From the NCBI GenBank assembly GCA_964036315.1, contig CAXIWW010000817.1, forward strand, positions 6,421,501-6,485,500: 64,000 bases of DNA. The letters are read 5' to 3'. Position 1 is the first letter of the stretch. Every line of letters starts with the position of its first letter. This stretch comes from Acanthosepion esculentum. Its lineage: Eukaryota; Mollusca; Cephalopoda; Sepiida; Sepiidae. The translations under genes and the position numbers were made by a program. Positions 60,381-64,000 of this stretch are shown piece after piece. Below the pieces are notes generated by a model. It worked only from the letters and a program-made list of their open reading frames with translations, searched no databases and had not been told where the DNA came from.

Positions 60381-62599
60381 ACTAGACCTAGGTATGACTA
60401 AGAACTACATCTGACAGCAAGGCTTCTGATCACAAATGTTCCCAGCTATGAGCAAATAGTGACCCCCCACTAAAAAAAAAACACTATGAAATTATAAAAA
60501 TACATGTTTATATAAAAAATTACGAACAACACCAGTTGATAGCAAAAGTGCCAACAGCACCCGAGCTGATAGCAAAAGTGCCAACAGCTGATAGCAAAAG
60601 TGCCAACAGCTGATAGCAAGAGTGCCAACTGCTGATACCAAAAGTGCCAAAAGCGGATAGCAAAAGTGCCAACAGGTGATAGCAAAAGTTCCAACAGATG
60701 ATAGCAAAAGTGCCAACAGCTGATAGCAAAAGTGTCAACAGCTGATAGCAAAAGTGCCAAAAGATGATACCAAACGTACCAACAGCTGATAGCAAAAGTA
60801 CCAACAGCTGATAGCAAAAGTGCCAACAGATGATAGCAAAAGTGCCAACAGCACCACAGTGCCAACTAGTCCTATGTATGACTATAAACTACATCTGACA
60901 GCAAGGCTTCTGATCACAAAGTGTCCAAGCTATGAGCAAATAGTTACCCCCCACTAAAAGAAAACACTATGAAAGTATAAAAATACAGGTTTATATAAAA
61001 ACTTGCGAACAACACCAGTTGATGGCAAAAGTGCAAACAGCACCACAGCTGATAGCAAATTTGCGAACAGCTGGTAGCAAAAGTGCCAACAGCTGATAGC
61101 AAAAGTGCCAACAGCTGATAGCAAAAGTGCCAACAGCTGATAGCAAAAGTGCCAACAGCACCACAGTGCCATTTAGTCCTAGGTATGACTATAAACTACA
61201 TCTGACAGCAAGGCTTCTGATTACAAAGGGTCTCAGCTATGAGCAAATAGTGACCCCCCACTAAAAAAAAAACACTATGAAAGTATAAAAATACATGTTT
61301 ATATAAAAACGTGCGAACAACACCAGTTGATAGCAAAAGTGCCAACAGCACCCCAGCTGATAGCAAAAGTGCCAACAGCTGATAGCAAAAGTGCCAACAG
61401 CTGATACCAAAAGTGCCAAAAGCTGATACCAAAAGTGCCAACAGCTGATAGCAAAAGTGCCAACAGATGATACCAAAACTGCCAAAAGCTGATAGCAAAA
61501 GGGTCAACAGCTGATAGCAAAAGTGCCAAAAGCTGATAGCAAAAGTGCCAACAGCTGATAGCAAAAGTGCCAACAGCTGAAACCAAAAGTGCCAAAAGCT
61601 GATAGCAAAAGTGCCAACAGCTGATAGCAAAAGTTCCAACAGATGATACCAAAGTGCCAACAGCTGATAGCAAAAGTGCCAACAGCTGATAGCAAAAGTG
61701 CCAACAGCTGATAGCAAAAGTGCCAACAGCTGATAGCAAAAGTTCCAACAGATGATACCAAACGTGCCAACAGCTGATAGCAAAAGTGCCAACTGCTGAT
61801 AGCAAAAGTGCCAACAGCTGATAGCAAAAGTGCAAACAGCTGATACCAAAAGTGCCAAAAGCTGATAGCAAAAGTGCCAACAGCTGATAGCAAAAGTGCC
61901 AACAGCACCACAGTGCCAACTAGTCTTAGGTATGACTATAAACTACATCTGACAGCAAGGCTTCTGATCACAAATGGTCCCAGCTATGAGCAAATAGTTA
62001 CCCCCCACTAAAAGAAAACACTATGAAAGTATAAAAATACATGTTTATATAAAAACTTGCGAACAACACCAGTTGATAGCAAAAGTGCCAACAGCACCCC
62101 AGCTGATAGCAAAAGTGCCAACAGCTGAGAGCAAAAGTGCCAACAGCTTATACCAAAAGTGCCAAAAGCTGATAGCAAATGTGCCAACAGCTGATAGCAA
62201 AAGTGCTAACAGATGATACCAAAAGTGCCAACAGCTGATAGCAAAAGTGCCAAAAGCTGTTAGCAAAAGTGCCAACAGCTGATAGCAAAAGTGCCAACAG
62301 CACCACAGTGCCAACTAGTCCTAGGTATGACTATAAACTACATCTGACAGCAAGGCTTCTGATCACAAAGGGTCCCAGCTATGAGCAAATAGTTACCCCC
62401 CAATTAAAGAAAACACTATGATAGTATAAAAATACATGTTTATATAAAAACTTGCGAAAAACACCAGTTGATAGCAAAAGTGCCAACAGCACCACAGCTG
62501 ATAGCAAAAGTGCCAACGGCTGATAGCAAAAGTGCCAAGAGCTGATAGCAAAAGTGCCAACAGTTGATACCAAACGTGCCAACAGCACCACAGTGCTAA

Positions 62600-63100
62600 C
62601 TAGACCTAGGTATGACTATGAACTACATCTGACAGCAAGGCTTCTGATCACAAAGGGTCCCTGCTATGAGCAAATAGTGACCCCCCAATAAAAAAAAATC
62701 ACTATGAAAGTATAAAAATACATGTTTATATAAAAACTTGCGAATACCACCAGTTGATAGCAGAAGTGCCAACAGCACCACAGCTGATAGCAAAAGTGCC
62801 AACAGCTGATAGCAAAAGTTCCAACAGCTGATAGCAAAAGTGCCAACAGCTGATTGCAAAAGTGCCAACAGCTGATAGCAAAAGTGCCAACAGCTGATAG
62901 CAAAAGTGCCAACAGCACCAAAGTTCCAACTAGTCCTAGGTATGACTCTAAACTACATCTGACAGCAAGGCTTCTGATCACAAAGGGTCCCAGCTATGAG
63001 CAAATAGTGACCCCCCACTAAAAAACAAACACTATGAAAATATAAAAATACATGTTTATATAAAAACTTGCGAACAACACCAGTTGATAGCAGAAGTGCC
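62600..63100 (-). repeat. Right member of displaced inverted pair P4 in E
   Basis: Mirror of 52140-52640: CAGCTGATTGCAAAA (62847-62861), CTTGCGAATACCACC (about 62738) and GATAGCAGAAGTGCC (about 62756 and 63086). The midpoint of the GCAATC/GATTGC pair is 57628, about 2.2 kb right of the orientation switch at 55459, so one arm has changed in length. Confidence 0.8.
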
Positions 63101-64000
63101 AACAGCACCACAGCTGATAGCAAAAGTGCCAACAGCTGATAGCAAAAGTGCCAACAGCTGATAGCAAAAGAGCCAACAGCACCACAGTGCCAACTAGTCC
63201 TAGGTATGACTATAAACTACATCTAACAGCAAGGATTCTGATCACAAAGGGTCCCAGCTCTGAGCAAATAGTGACCCCCCACTAAAAAAAAACACTATGA
63301 AAGTATAAAAATACATGTTTCTATAAAAACTTGCGAACAACACCAGTTGATAGCAAAAGTGCCAACAGCACCACAGCTGATAGCAAAAGTGCCAACAGCT
63401 GTTAGCAAAAGTGCCAACAGCTGATACCAAAAGTACAAAAAGCTGATACCAAAAGTGCCAACAGCTGATACCAAAAGTGACCACAGCTGATAGCAAAAGT
63501 GCCAACAGCACCACAGTGCCAACTAGTCCTAGGTATGACTATAAACTACATCTGACAGCAAGGCTTCTGATCACAAAGGGTCCCAGCTATGAGCAAATAG
63601 TTACACCCCACTAAAAGAAAACACTATGAAAGTATAAAAATACATGTTTATATAAAAACTTGCGAACAACACCAGTTGATAGCAAAAGTGCAAACAGCAC
63701 CACAGCTGATAGCAAAAGTGCCAAGAGCTGATAGCAAAAGTGCCAACAGCTGATAGCAAAAGTGCCAACAGATGATACCAAAAGTGCCAACAGCTGATAG
63801 CAAAAGTGCCAACAGCTGATAGCAAAAGTGCCAACAGCTGATAGCAAAAGTTCCAACAGATGATAGCAAAAGTGCTAACAGCTGATAGCAAAAGTGCAAA
63901 CAGCTGATAGCAAAAGTTCCAACAGCTGATAGCAAAAGTGCCAACAGCTGATAGCAAAAGTGTCAACAGCTGATAGCAAAAGTGCCAACAGCTGATAGCA

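Larger units (their letters stand above)
55460..64000 (-). repeat. Composite satellite family E, inverted array
   Basis: Reverse-complement E units (GATAGCAAAAGTGCCAACAG repeats; CTACATCTGACAGCAAGGC once per unit, about 18 times). The runs of 22-bp repeats are longer than in E+, up to about 20, and include a GATACCAAAAGTGCC variant that is rare in E+. From 55.46 to about 59.15 kb the units form a two-unit higher-order repeat. From about 62.6 kb the units resemble the E+ type again. The array leaves the window at 64000. Confidence 0.95.

Overview
This window is built from tandemly repeated satellite and minisatellite DNA. I found no credible protein gene, tRNA, rRNA or CRISPR array. Kilobase-scale arrays of several unrelated repeat families, with higher-order organisation, point to a eukaryotic nuclear genome, probably heterochromatin (pericentromeric, subtelomeric or sex-chromosome-like). 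I cannot name the species: none of the monomers matches a satellite I recognise, and in particular this is not 171-bp alpha satellite or a telomere repeat.

Layout (families named A to E here; + and - are relative orientation). A+ 1-3678 and A- 3679-6904: 73-bp monomers in a three-monomer (219-bp) higher-order repeat. B 6905-8215: about 3.3 copies of a 395-bp AT-rich unit. C 8216-12864: 60-bp monomers, mostly +, with an inverted piece at 9755-10003. D+ 12865-38712: a C-rich array of intermixed 31-bp and 43-bp monomers, 25.8 kb long. C+ 38713-39838 and C- 39839-40985. D- 40986-47199. E+ 47200-55459 and E- 55460-64000: composite units that join a variable run of 22-bp repeats to a conserved non-repeated block. 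Arrays A and E run off the window ends.

The most notable result is architectural. Families A, C, D and E all occur in both orientations, and four inverted pairs carry shared private variants in mirrored order, so they are real inverted duplications rather than chance flips. These are a palindrome centred near 3671 (A), a hairpin centred near 10036 (C), a large palindrome centred near 39846 whose arms both include the D/C boundary, and a displaced inverted pair in E (about 52.1-52.6 kb against 62.6-63.1 kb). The D+ block lies inside C with the C phase nearly preserved. It also looks layered: its two ends share variants, while its centre has a different higher-order repeat and the cleanest recent tandem duplications (414 bp and 1123 bp).

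Many long open frames exist, up to 865 codons, but they are by-products. The D consensus has no stop codon in any of its six frames, and the monomer lengths of C (60), D (31 and 43) and E (22) give codon-periodic translations. I annotate them as repeats, not genes. Nothing here acts as a gene system; the biology worth checking is satellite evolution, inverted duplication and possible non-B DNA.
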